Origin: Microbacterium nanhaiense
GTDB lineage: Bacteria; Actinomycetota; Actinomycetes; Actinomycetales; Microbacteriaceae
Assembly: GCF_014646015.1 (NCBI RefSeq)
Contig: NZ_BMMQ01000004.1
Location: forward strand, 210,558 to 274,557
DNA: 64,000 nucleotides
Direction of reading: 5' to 3'
The notes beneath the pieces were generated by a model. The model was not told the origin of the DNA and searched no databases. It was given only the letters and a program-made list of their open reading frames with translations. Both the position numbers and the translations under genes were made by a program. Position 1 is the first letter of the stretch, and every line of letters starts with the position of its first letter. Of this stretch, positions 37,051-49,501 are shown in pieces.

Positions 37051-37064
37051 TGCAACCGGTTCGT
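37051..37064. promoter_or_regulatory. Second LacI-type operator, near the regulator gene
   Basis: TGCAACCGGTTCGT matches the first operator with a degraded right arm; read as a longer site, TGCAA and TTGCA flank an 8-nt centre (37051-37068). It lies 32-45 bp before the LacI gene and fits autoregulation or looping with the first site, about 78 bp away. Confidence 0.65.
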
Positions 37065-37095
37065 TGCACACGCGATCGACCATCCGAGGAGCCCC

Positions 37096-38040
37096 ATGGC
37101 CACCATCGCCGACGTCGCACGCCTCGCGGGCGTCTCGAAGTCGACGGTCTCCCGCGCCCTGTCCCGGCCCGAGATGCTCCTGCCCGAGACGGTCGCGACG
37201 GTCCACGAGGCCGCCGAGAAACTCGGCTATGTCGCCAACAGCGCCGCGCGCTTCCTCGCGGGCGGCCGCACCGGGGTCGTGGCTCTCGTCGTCCCGACCC
37301 TCGACAACAGCTTCTTCGCCCCCATCATCGGCGGAGCCCAGGCGCGAGCCGATGCCGAGGGCCGCCAGGTCACCGTCGCCGTGCACTCCTTCGCGGCGGG
37401 CGACAGCCTCACCACCTTCGGTCGCCTCGCGCGCCAGGTCGACGGGTTCATCATCGTCGCCCCCGGCGGCAGCGACGACATCGTGCGGGCCGCGGCGACG
37501 AAGCCGGCCGTGCTCGTCGACCGCGAGATCGACGGCATGTCGTCGGCCGTCGCCGACACCGCGGCGGCCTTCACCCTCGTCGTCGAGCACTTCGCCCGCA
37601 CGGGGCGCCGCCGGCTGGTCTACGTGGGCGGACCCGGAGGCTCGTGGCAGGACGCGCAACGCACCGCCGCCGTGCGCGCGGCGGCCGCGCGCGTGGGCGC
37701 GTCGCTGGAGGTCGTCGGCCCCTATCCCCCCACCTTCGCGGCGGGCGCGGAGGCCGCGCGGCGGGTACGCGAGCTGCGGCCCGACGCCGTGATCCCCTAC
37801 GCCACCGCCCTGGGGCTCGGGATCCAGCACGTCTCCCTCGTCGCGGGCGAGACCCCGCCCGCCGTCAGCTCCGAGCGCGCGATCGTCGAGGCGCTCGGGC
37901 TCACGGACGTGCCCGCGATCGACGTCGACGGCCGCGTCCTCGGCGACGTCGCCGCGCGACTGCTCTCGCAGCGGATCCAAGATCCAGCGGGCGACCCGAA
38001 CCGCGTGCGACTCTCGGTGCCGGTGACCTGGGGAGCCTAG
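37096..38040 (+). CDS. LacI-family transcriptional regulator
   Basis: A 314-residue repressor. The N-terminal helix-turn-helix and hinge (IADVARLAGVSKSTVSRAL, about 4-22, and LGYVANSAARFL) precede a periplasmic-binding-protein-like effector domain. GAGGAG lies 7 nt before ATG 37096. It diverges from the PotB-like operon, with two operator-like palindromes in the gap, so it very probably controls that transporter and itself. The effector is unknown; it is likely the transported compound or a product of the deaminase. Confidence 0.92.
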   Translation: MATIADVARLAGVSKSTVSRALSRPEMLLPETVATVHEAAEKLGYVANSAARFLAGGRTGVVALVVPTLDNSFFAPIIGGAQARADAEGRQVTVAVHSFAAGDSLTTFGRLARQVDGFIIVAPGGSDDIVRAAATKPAVLVDREIDGMSSAVADTAAAFTLVVEHFARTGRRRLVYVGGPGGSWQDAQRTAAVRAAAARVGASLEVVGPYPPTFAAGAEAARRVRELRPDAVIPYATALGLGIQHVSLVAGETPPAVSSERAIVEALGLTDVPAIDVDGRVLGDVAARLLSQRIQDPAGDPNRVRLSVPVTWGA

Positions 38041-42033
<3,993 letters not shown>

Positions 42034-42067
42034 GTGTCTATCGAACCACGGCCCGGTGGGAGGCGCG

Positions 42068-42840
42068 GTGCCGCGGAGTTGGCCCCGAACTGCGGAGGAA
42101 TGCGCCGAGGTGCTCCGCAGTAAGGGGCCACTTCCGCAGTTGTGGGTTGCGGGAGGGGGGAGGTGCCCCGGGCGCGGCAAGTGCGGAGATGACCCCCAAC
42201 TGCGGCGTAAATCCCTCAGACCCTCCGCAGTAGAGGACCACATCCGCAGTTTGGGGCCGCGAAAGGGAGAGATCCGCCCGCAGGTGCGGTGCGACGGAAT
42301 TGGCCCCGAACTGCGGATCAAGATCCTCAGGTGCTCCGCGATAGTGGACCAGCGCCGCAGTTCGGGGCCGAGGGAGGACGAGGGCGCACCCCGAGTGCGG
42401 CAACGGCGGAGATGACCGATACGTGCGGAGGAAAACCCCCAGGTGCTCCGCAATGCAGGATTATCTCCGCAGTTGAGGGCCGCGAAAGGGAGAGCTCCGC
42501 CCGCAGGTGCAGTACTGCGGAGATGACCCCGAGCTCCGGAGGAAGATAGCGAGGCCCTCCGCAATGCAGGGCCACCTCCGAAGTTGTGGGTTGCGGGAGG
42601 GGGAGGAGGTGCCCCGGGTGCGGCAAGTGCGGAAACGACCCCCAAGTGCGGAGGGAAACCCCCAACTGCTCCGCAGTAGAGGACCAGATCCGCAGTTCGG
42701 GGCCGAGGCAGGAAGAGGGGCCCGGGTGCGGCAAGTGCGGAGATGACCCCCAAGTGCGGAGTAAAACCCCCAGACCCTCCGCAGTACGGGGCCACCTCCG
42801 CAGTTTGGCACTACAAGAAGAAGGGATCCGCCCGCGCGGG
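42068..42840. repeat. Array of seven two-tier palindromic repeats with three alternating linkers
   Basis: Seven cores of about 69 bp start near 42073, 42182, 42291, 42405, 42516, 42628 and 42736, a period of 108-114 bp. A core opens with TGCGGAGATGACCCC, has a direct copy CTGCGGAG, then two inverted copies CTCCGCAGT and CTCCGCAGTT, so outer and inner arms both pair. Linkers of about 40 bp fall in three types: A (GGGTTGCGGGAGGGG), B (CGCGAAAGGGAGAG then CCGCCCGCAGG) and C (CCGAGG...GAGTGCGGCAA-like). Their order is A-B-C-B-A-C-B. No gene is supported in this 807-bp gap; open frames across it are by-products of GC bias. Confidence 0.85.
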
Positions 42841-43830
42841 CTAGGCGCGCGCGACGGCGATGCCGCGGCGCTCGCGCTGGCGGAACTCGCCGATCTCGAC
42901 CGGATCCGGCAGGGCGGCGACGGCGCAGTAGTAGTGCTCAAGGCGGCCGTCGTGGGTGATGACGGCGGGCTTGTGCGCGTAGGCGCTGTCGATGCTGCCG
43001 GGCCCGCCCACGTCGATCAGCACCTCTTCGCTGCGCCGCCACGTGACGAGGTCGTCCGAGGTCGCGTAGGTCTCGCGGGCCCGGCCGTCGCTCGACAGCC
43101 CGAAGTAGAACATCACCCACGTGTCGCCGTCGCGCAGCACGCACGGGTCGCTCGCGAAGCGGTCGTCGATCGCGCCCTCCGCGCCGTTGCGCAGGAGGGG
43201 GCTCTCGGGGATCCGCCGCCAGGCGAGGAGGTCCGCCGACTCCGCGGCGCCCGTCTGCTCCTGCCAGCCGCGCGGGCGGTCGTCCTTCGCGTTGTAGAAG
43301 AGCAGGAAGCGCTCGCCGTCTCGCATGAGCCACGACTTGTAGAGCCCGCCGCGCTCCCACGCGGCCCCCTCGCCGGCGATGAGCGGGGTGCCGTACTCCT
43401 CCCAGGAGCGCAGGTTGCGGCTACGCGCGATGCCGACGATGCCGGGCCCGGCCTCGTATCCCGGGGCGGGATAGGCGTGATAGGTGCCGTAGAACCAGCC
43501 GTCGATCGGCAGGAGCTCGCCGGATCCGCTCAGCTCGTCGTCGCGCAGGATGCTCGTGAGGGCGGCGTTGTAGCGGCGGTGCTCCGAACCCGCGTCGCGT
43601 CCGAACACCAGCTCGGGCGACGACCACGCCTCGCCGTCGAACCACGACAGCCCGGTCTGGTAGCCGATGCCGTCCCAGCCGATCATCGTCATGCCGAGCC
43701 GGCCCTCGTGGTGGAAGACGAAGGGGCAGTCGACGCCGTGCGAGAAGAAGTCGCCCTCGCGGAACGAGGGCGCGATCACGAGCTCGGGGTGCTTGTGCGG
43801 GGTCCGGATCCGCTCGGGGTCAAAGTTCAC
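42841..43830 (-). CDS. Five-bladed beta-propeller glycosidase (GH43/GH32/GH130-like)
   Basis: A 329-residue cytoplasmic protein without signal peptide. Repeated propeller blades are visible, with VDCPFVFHHEGRLGMTMIGW near residue 33-52 carrying an aspartate at the position of catalytic/fixer residues, RYNAALTSIL, and SDPCVLRDGDTWVMFYFG. The fold covers GH43, GH32/68, GH117 and GH130, and the exact family is uncertain. It is the last gene of the eight-gene operon; its start ATG 43830 lies 11 nt inside the LacI gene. It ends exactly where the palindromic array begins. Confidence 0.75.
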   Translation of the reverse strand: MNFDPERIRTPHKHPELVIAPSFREGDFFSHGVDCPFVFHHEGRLGMTMIGWDGIGYQTGLSWFDGEAWSSPELVFGRDAGSEHRRYNAALTSILRDDELSGSGELLPIDGWFYGTYHAYPAPGYEAGPGIVGIARSRNLRSWEEYGTPLIAGEGAAWERGGLYKSWLMRDGERFLLFYNAKDDRPRGWQEQTGAAESADLLAWRRIPESPLLRNGAEGAIDDRFASDPCVLRDGDTWVMFYFGLSSDGRARETYATSDDLVTWRRSEEVLIDVGGPGSIDSAYAHKPAVITHDGRLEHYYCAVAALPDPVEIGEFRQRERRGIAVARA

Positions 43831-44812
43831 GCACCGACCCCCGTTCGATGACCTCGACGTCGCCCTCGACGGTCAGGTGCTCGACCTCGCCGCCGTCGAT
43901 GCGGCGCACGAGTGCGGCGACGGCGGCGCGCCCCAGCTGCTCCATCGGCATCCGCACGGTCGTGAGACCCGGATCCGTGAGCGCCGCGTGCTCGACGTCG
44001 TGGATCGCGATGATCGACAGCTCGTCCGGCACGCGGATCCCGAGCTCGCGCGCCTCGAGGAGCACGCCGAAGGCGGCGTTGACGTTCGCGACGACGAGAG
44101 CGGTGGGCCGGTTCGGGCGGGTCAGGAGGATCCGCGCGGCGTCGCGTCCCGCCGCGAGCGTGTATCCGAGGTGCGTCGCGAACTCGAGCGCGGATCCGGC
44201 GGCGGCGAGCGCCTCGCGCACGCCCTCCTCGCGTTCGGTGCCCGTGCCTGCGAGGCCGCCGACGAACCCGATGCATTCGTGGCCGTGCCGCTGCAGGTAC
44301 TCGGTCGCCAGCCGTGCGGCGGCGCGATCGGGCAGGGCGACGGAGCTGACCTCGGTGACCGGGCCGCTGTTGACGAAGACGACGCGGCGCGGATCCGACA
44401 GGCTGCGCGCGACGAGTTCGGCATCGGCGCCGTCGTGCTTCTGCAGGATCACGCCGTCGACGCGGCGCTCCTCGAGCACGCGCGCGAAACCGGGGGCGCC
44501 GGGCTGCGCCTCCTGCGAGGATCCGAGCAGCATGAGGTAGCCGCGCCCGACCGCCTCGGACTCGATGGCGCTCGCGAGCCCCGCGAAGGTCGCGTTCGTC
44601 ACGTCCGGCACGACCAGGGCGATGAGGTTCGTGCGCGAGCGGCGGAGGTTGCGGCCCGCGGAGTTCGGCACGTAGCGCAGCAGCTCGGCGGAGCGCACGA
44701 CGCGGTCCTTCGTCTCCTGCCGCGCCCGCACGCTCGCGTCGCCGTTGAGGATCCGGGAGGCGATCGAGATCGACACCCCGCTGTGCTCGGCGACGTCCTT
44801 CAGCGTGGTCAT
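43820..44812 (-). CDS. LacI-family transcriptional regulator of the catabolic operon
   Basis: A 330-residue repressor with helix-turn-helix/hinge (LKDVAEHSGVSISIASRILN, about 4-23) and a sugar-binding-like effector domain (about 62-330). It is the seventh gene of the operon, coupled by ATGA to the dehydrogenase gene, so its level tracks operon expression. Likely targets are the promoters in the gap 51595-51743. The effector is probably a sugar or sugar lactone handled by the operon. Confidence 0.9.
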   Translation of the reverse strand: MTTLKDVAEHSGVSISIASRILNGDASVRARQETKDRVVRSAELLRYVPNSAGRNLRRSRTNLIALVVPDVTNATFAGLASAIESEAVGRGYLMLLGSSQEAQPGAPGFARVLEERRVDGVILQKHDGADAELVARSLSDPRRVVFVNSGPVTEVSSVALPDRAAARLATEYLQRHGHECIGFVGGLAGTGTEREEGVREALAAAGSALEFATHLGYTLAAGRDAARILLTRPNRPTALVVANVNAAFGVLLEARELGIRVPDELSIIAIHDVEHAALTDPGLTTVRMPMEQLGRAAVAALVRRIDGGEVEHLTVEGDVEVIERGSVREL

Positions 44813-45921
44813 GACTCGATCCTCTCGCAGGGCGTTGAGCGTTCGGTGCGCGGCAGCGGCACGCCGCCGCGGGCCTGGGCCTCGTGCGCGGCCTCGAGCA
44901 CCGCCATCGTGCGCGCCACGTCGTCGACCGAGGTCGGCATGCTGTCGGCCTCGCCGGTGGCGCGGCGCTGCACCGTCGCCATGGATCCGATGAAGGCGTC
45001 CGGGAACCAGGTGCCCGCGAAGGGAACGTCCACCCAGGGCCCGCCGGGTGCGGCCCGCTGCAGGCGGTCCGTTCCCCCGCGCGGGTAGTCGAGCAGCAGG
45101 CCCATCTGGGCGCGGATCGCACCCGTCGTTCCCTGCCAGACGATGCTGCTCGACTGGTGCTCGGGGCCGAAGTCGTGGTCGTGGTTCGTCAGCACCGTGA
45201 CGCGCAGCGGCCGCCCCTCGTAGTGCAGGATGTACACGCTGCGGGTGCTCGCGAGCGGCTTTCCGGGGTGCGGCACGGTCACGGCGCTGACCGAGCTCGG
45301 GTCGCCGACGAAGGAGCGCACGAGGTCTACGTAGTGCACGCTGTGCAGCGGCATCTCCATGCGCTCGAGCGCGAAGACGTACGGGAACAGTTCCCAGTGC
45401 GTCTCGACGATCACGCGGATCTCGATGTCGATCAGCTCGCCGATCTCGCCGACCGCGATCAGCCGGCGGGCCTCGGCGACGTAGGGGGCGAAGCGCAGCT
45501 GGGTGTTGACGGCGGCGATCAGCCGGCGCTCGCGAACGATCCGCTGCAGCTCCGCCGTCCCGGCGAGCGTGAGCCCGAGGGGCTTCTGCAGCAGCACGGC
45601 CGCGCCCTCCGGCAGCGCGCGGAGCGCGGCGGGAAACTGATCCGACATCAGCGCCACGTCGTAGACCGCGCCGGTGCCGAAGCGGGCGACGGCATCGTCC
45701 AGGCTGTCGAGGACGAGGGGTACGTCGAAGTCCGCGGCGAGCGTCTCGGCCTTCCCGGGGATCCGGTCGACGAGCGCCGCGACCGGGAAGCCCGCCTTGC
45801 GGTAGGCGGGCAGGTGCGCGTCGCGCACGATGCCGCCGGCGCCGACGATGACGATCGGCAGCGGCGCGGCGGGTAGCGGCACGGCGTACGCCTCGTGCGG
45901 GGCGAACTCCGGGCGGCTCAT
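44809..45921 (-). CDS. Gfo/Idh/MocA-family oxidoreductase
   Basis: A 370-residue NAD(P)-dependent dehydrogenase. The Rossmann motif GAGGIVRDAH starts at residue 27, the EKP-type motif appears as LLQKPLGL, and the C-terminal Gfo/Idh alpha/beta domain carries the substrate site, with histidine in HSVHYVDLV. Relatives oxidise or reduce sugars, inositols and glycosides at secondary alcohols. ATG 45921 overlaps the amidohydrolase stop by 4 nt. The Q in LQKP replaces the more common E. Confidence 0.88.
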   Translation of the reverse strand: MSRPEFAPHEAYAVPLPAAPLPIVIVGAGGIVRDAHLPAYRKAGFPVAALVDRIPGKAETLAADFDVPLVLDSLDDAVARFGTGAVYDVALMSDQFPAALRALPEGAAVLLQKPLGLTLAGTAELQRIVRERRLIAAVNTQLRFAPYVAEARRLIAVGEIGELIDIEIRVIVETHWELFPYVFALERMEMPLHSVHYVDLVRSFVGDPSSVSAVTVPHPGKPLASTRSVYILHYEGRPLRVTVLTNHDHDFGPEHQSSSIVWQGTTGAIRAQMGLLLDYPRGGTDRLQRAAPGGPWVDVPFAGTWFPDAFIGSMATVQRRATGEADSMPTSVDDVARTMAVLEAAHEAQARGGVPLPRTERSTPCERIES

Positions 45922-46748
45922 GCGCCCACCCCGTACACGCGCCGGGCGGTGCCGCCGAGGATCGCGTCGCGCTCCGCCGCGCCGAGCGCCGCGATGGCGT
46001 CGAGCATGGGCGGCAGTGCCCGGTCCGGCCCGCCCGCCGTCACGATGACGGGCCAGTCGCTTCCGAACATGAGGCGCCCGGCGCCGAAGGCGTCGACGGC
46101 GAGGCGCACGGCGTCGGTGACCGTCGCGCCGGGCGCGTCCTCGCCGTACACCCCCGACACCTTGGCGACGACGTTCTCGTGGCGCGCGGCGCGCTCGACC
46201 CCCGCGCGCCACGCGGCCCACGCGTCCGCGGATCCGACGGGCGGCTTCGCGAGGTGATCGACGACGATCGTGAGCTCGGGGTGGCGCTCCGCGATCGCGG
46301 GCACGTGCGCGAGGTGGCGGGGTGTGACGGCCACGTAATCGAGCGGAAGGCCGCGTTCGGCGACGGCCGCGATGCCGGCGAGCACCTCGGGCCGGGCGTT
46401 CCAGTCCTCGTCGTCGCGGTCGTGCGTGAGGTTGCGGATGCCGGCGAGGCAGGGGTGCCCGCCGAACAGGTCCCAGCCGCGCTCGAACTCGCCCGGATCG
46501 TGCAGCGGCAGGTAGGCGACGACGCCCGCGATCCGCGGATCCGCCGCCGCCGTCTCGAGGAGGAAGGCGGTCTCGTCGAGGGTCTCGTCGGCCTGGACGA
46601 GGATCGCCCGCTCGACGCCGTGCGGGGCGAGCGCCGCGAAGGCGTCGTCGACGGAGAAGCTGCCCGCGATTTCCGCGGGCGCGTTCTCGAGCCAGGCGTA
46701 GCTCGACCGGGTGCGGTCCCAGATGTGCAGGTGCGCGTCGAGGCTCAT
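45918..46748 (-). CDS. Amidohydrolase 2 family, sugar-lactonase-like
   Basis: A 276-residue TIM-barrel hydrolase of the COG3618 type. It has H6-L-H8 (DAHLHIWD), histidine in VVDHLAKPP, and GSDWPV near residue 231, which carry the metal/catalytic site. Characterised relatives hydrolyse L-fucono- or L-rhamnono-1,4-lactones. Placed after a sugar dehydrogenase, it would open a lactone formed by oxidation. The reaction is inferred from family and context. Confidence 0.82.
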   Translation of the reverse strand: MSLDAHLHIWDRTRSSYAWLENAPAEIAGSFSVDDAFAALAPHGVERAILVQADETLDETAFLLETAAADPRIAGVVAYLPLHDPGEFERGWDLFGGHPCLAGIRNLTHDRDDEDWNARPEVLAGIAAVAERGLPLDYVAVTPRHLAHVPAIAERHPELTIVVDHLAKPPVGSADAWAAWRAGVERAARHENVVAKVSGVYGEDAPGATVTDAVRLAVDAFGAGRLMFGSDWPVIVTAGGPDRALPPMLDAIAALGAAERDAILGGTARRVYGVGA

Positions 46749-47200
46749 GCGGCGCCCTTCTTGTTGATCACGTACAGGTGCACGAGCGAGAGCACGACCT
46801 CGCCGTGCTGGTTCGTGACCGTGACGGTCTCGTCGAGCCGCCCCAGCTCACCCGGGCGCTTCGCGTGATCGCTCATCGCGGTCACCTCGGCGCGCACCGT
46901 GATGGTATCGCCGATGAACACGGGGCGCACGAAGCGGATGCGGTCGTAGCCGTAGCTCGTGGCCTCCGGGTTGACGTCGTCGGCCGTCATGCCGACCCCG
47001 ATCGAGATGATGAGCGTGCCGTGCGCGATGCGCCGGCCGAAGCTCTGCGTGCGGCACCACTCGGCGTCCATGTGGTGCGGAAAGAAGTCGCCCGTCTGGC
47101 CCGCGTGCATGACGATGTCGGACTCGGTGATAGTGCGTCCGAGGAAGGTGCGCGCCTCCCCCACCCGGAAGTCCTCGAAGTAGCGGCTCTGCACCCTCAT
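46745..47200 (-). CDS. MaoC-family hotdog hydratase
   Basis: A 151-residue single-hotdog protein with the R-hydratase-type segment ([19 protein letters not shown], about 24-42) holding the catalytic Asp/His pair D36 and H40-H41, and the typical [11 protein letters not shown] helix. MaoC proteins hydrate enoyl-CoA or related acyl-CoA. Its partner in the operon is a class III CoA transferase, which suggests that an acid is activated to a CoA ester and then hydrated or dehydrated. Confidence 0.85.
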   Translation of the reverse strand: MRVQSRYFEDFRVGEARTFLGRTITESDIVMHAGQTGDFFPHHMDAEWCRTQSFGRRIAHGTLIISIGVGMTADDVNPEATSYGYDRIRFVRPVFIGDTITVRAEVTAMSDHAKRPGELGRLDETVTVTNQHGEVVLSLVHLYVINKKGAA

Positions 47201-48315
47201 GCGCTCTCCTCCATCTGCGCCGTCAGCTCATCGAGGCGGGCGCGCACGCTTTGGCCGTCGCTCTTGTCCCGCAGCCCGGCCCAGATCTCGCGGGATCCCT
47301 CGTTCTGCAGGCGCATGTACGCGGGGTGTCCCGGGCGCAAGCTCGCCTGCCGCATCGACTCGCCGGTGCCCGAGAAGAAGCCGTCGGTGAGCGCGTCGAG
47401 GCGCGGATCCGACCACGCCGCGGCGTGCCCGGGCTGCCCACCCGCGTCGAAATACACGCCGGTCTGCACCTCCGGCCGCGCCGCCCACAGCGCGAACTCC
47501 TGCGCGGTGGCGAGGTGCGCCGAGCCGGCCGACACGGTGATGCCCGCGCCGCCCAGCATGGATCCGCGGGGCTCGCGCGTGCCCGGAGCGAACGGGATGT
47601 CGCGATAGCGGACCCGGTGCGGCCGGTACCCCGCCCGCGAGTAGTTCGTGTACCCGTACGCGAGCGGGCAGTAGGAGAACTCGTCGCCCGTCGCGAGCTC
47701 CTCGGCGACGTCGATGGGGTTCGCGTCGAAGCAGCGCTCCGGCACCGCGTCCGCGAGGTCTCGCAGCACCGACCACGCCTCCTCGAAGACCCCGTCGTCG
47801 CAGAACCGGCCGCCGCGGGCGGGATCGGATCCGGAGATGCCCGCGACGAGCGTGAACAGCGACGCGAAGGCGTCGACGGGCTTCCCAGCCCAGATCGCGC
47901 GGCCCTCGCGGGCGAGCGCGATCGCGCCCTCCCAATCGCTCGGCGCGTCCGGCAGCAGCTCGGGTCTGTGGAGGCTCACCTGCGTCGCCGCGTCGATCGC
48001 CAGCCCCCAGCACGCGCCGCCCCAGACGTAGCTGGGCTGCGAGCGCCCCACGAAGGCGGACGGATCCGGCGCCGCCTCGAAGGCCGCGAGCAACCCCTGC
48101 GCGGCGGCCTCGGCAACGTGCGGGTGATCGATGACGAGCAGGTCGTATTCGCCCGCCAGCTCGGCCAGCGGCTGATCGCCGAAGTCGAGCAGCGAGCGCG
48201 ACTCCCAGGCGAACGTCACCCCCGGATGCTCGCGCGACCACTCGCGCGAGGCCTCGACGATGGAGCGCTCGCCGCGGTCGTGCCGCCAGGTCATGCCCCT
48301 CAGCTCACGCGACAC
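47197..48315 (-). CDS. Solute-binding-protein-fold protein lacking a signal peptide
   Basis: A 372-residue protein of the sugar-binding extracellular solute-binding fold ([20 protein letters not shown] start, [43 protein letters not shown]). No signal peptide or lipobox is present with any of three possible starts (48324, 48315, 48294). GTG 48315 is chosen because GGAGG lies 9 nt upstream. No permease or ATPase gene is nearby. The protein therefore appears cytoplasmic and may act as a ligand carrier or enzyme accessory. Similar signal-less proteins occur beside CaiB/MaoC genes elsewhere, as I recall. Confidence 0.75.
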   Translation of the reverse strand: MSRELRGMTWRHDRGERSIVEASREWSREHPGVTFAWESRSLLDFGDQPLAELAGEYDLLVIDHPHVAEAAAQGLLAAFEAAPDPSAFVGRSQPSYVWGGACWGLAIDAATQVSLHRPELLPDAPSDWEGAIALAREGRAIWAGKPVDAFASLFTLVAGISGSDPARGGRFCDDGVFEEAWSVLRDLADAVPERCFDANPIDVAEELATGDEFSYCPLAYGYTNYSRAGYRPHRVRYRDIPFAPGTREPRGSMLGGAGITVSAGSAHLATAQEFALWAARPEVQTGVYFDAGGQPGHAAAWSDPRLDALTDGFFSGTGESMRQASLRPGHPAYMRLQNEGSREIWAGLRDKSDGQSVRARLDELTAQMEESA

Positions 48316-49501
48316 GGGCGACACCCTCCCCCAGCTCGGCGCGCACGGCCGCGCTATCGGCGCCGAGGAGGGGCGCGGCGAGCGCGTTCGCGGGGGCGAT
48401 CCGCGCGCCGTCGATCCGCAGCGGCGACATCATCGTGTCGACCTCGACGCGCGATCCGTCAGCCTCCGTGCGGCTCACCCGCTGCACCATGCCGATCTCG
48501 ACGAAACCCTCGTGGCGCACGAGCTCGTCGATCGTGTGCACGGGCGCGCACCAGACGTCGGCCGCGTCGAGGATCTCGAGCCACTCCGCGGTGGGCCGCG
48601 TCGCGAGCCGCGCCGCGATGAGCTCCTCGATCTCGCCCTGGTGATCCCACCAGCTCTGCGGATCCGCGTACTCGGCGAGCTCGGCGATGCCGAGCAGCTC
48701 GCCGATCTTCGGGACTGGGTTCATCGCGATCGACAGGTTGCCGTCGGCGGTCGGGTAGATGCCGTAAGGGGCCGAGAGGAAACGATGGGCGCCGTGCTCG
48801 CCGCCAGTATCTGAGCCGAAGCCCTCGCCGAGCGCCGCGGGGTCGGTGAGCTTGACCGAGAGCAGCTCGAACTCGAGGTCGAGCAGCGACTCGAGCAGCG
48901 AGGTCTCGACCGTGCCGCCCTCGCCCGTGCGCTCGCGGCGCAGGAGCATCGCCGTCACGCCGTGCGCCAGGTGGCACGAGGCCAGGTGGTCGGCGACCGA
49001 GAGGCCGACGGCCTGCGGGGCGTCGCCGGGGCTCAGCCACGGCAGGCCCGCGATCGACTGCGCCAGTAGGTCCTGCCCCGGCCGTTTCGCCCACGGCCCG
49101 CTGCGGCCGTAGCCGGTGATGGATCCGTGCACGATGCGCGGGTTGACCTCGCGCAGCGAGGCGTAGTCGAGGCCGAGACGCTCGCTGACGCCGGGGCGGA
49201 AGTTCTCGATGACGACGTCGGCCCGCGCGACGAGCCGCATCACGAAGGCGCGGTCGGCGGGATCCTTCATGTCGGCGACGACGCTCTCCTTCCCGCGGTT
49301 CATCGCGTGGAAGGAGACGGTGTCGCTGCCCGCGCGGCTGCCCGCGAACGCGAGCGTGCGGCCGATGTCGCCCTCGCCGGGACGCTCGATCTTGATCACC
49401 CGCGCCCCCAGGTCGGCCAGGCGCGTGGCCGCGACGGGCCCGGCCAGGAACTGGCTGAAGTCGAGGACGAGCATGCCCTCGAGCGGTTTGATCTGCGTCA
49501 T
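48305..49501 (-). CDS. CaiB/BaiF class III CoA transferase
   Basis: A 398-residue family III CoA transferase. Features are the start LEGMLVLDFSQFLAGPVAAT, RLADLGARVIKIERPGEGD, VVIENFRPGVSERLGLDY and IVHGSITGYGRSGPWAKRPG, then an aspartate in LSVADHLASCHLAHG at about the place of the catalytic residue. The enzyme moves CoA between carboxylic acids. Which acid is activated is unknown. ATG 49501 overlaps the GH42 stop by 4 nt. Confidence 0.9.
   Translation of the reverse strand: MTQIKPLEGMLVLDFSQFLAGPVAATRLADLGARVIKIERPGEGDIGRTLAFAGSRAGSDTVSFHAMNRGKESVVADMKDPADRAFVMRLVARADVVIENFRPGVSERLGLDYASLREVNPRIVHGSITGYGRSGPWAKRPGQDLLAQSIAGLPWLSPGDAPQAVGLSVADHLASCHLAHGVTAMLLRRERTGEGGTVETSLLESLLDLEFELLSVKLTDPAALGEGFGSDTGGEHGAHRFLSAPYGIYPTADGNLSIAMNPVPKIGELLGIAELAEYADPQSWWDHQGEIEELIAARLATRPTAEWLEILDAADVWCAPVHTIDELVRHEGFVEIGMVQRVSRTEADGSRVEVDTMMSPLRIDGARIAPANALAAPLLGADSAAVRAELGEGVARVA

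Noticed and set aside
42068..42840. CRISPR array.
   Set aside because: Repeats are about 69 bp, diverged, internally palindromic at two levels, and linkers are reused; there are no unique spacers and no cas genes.
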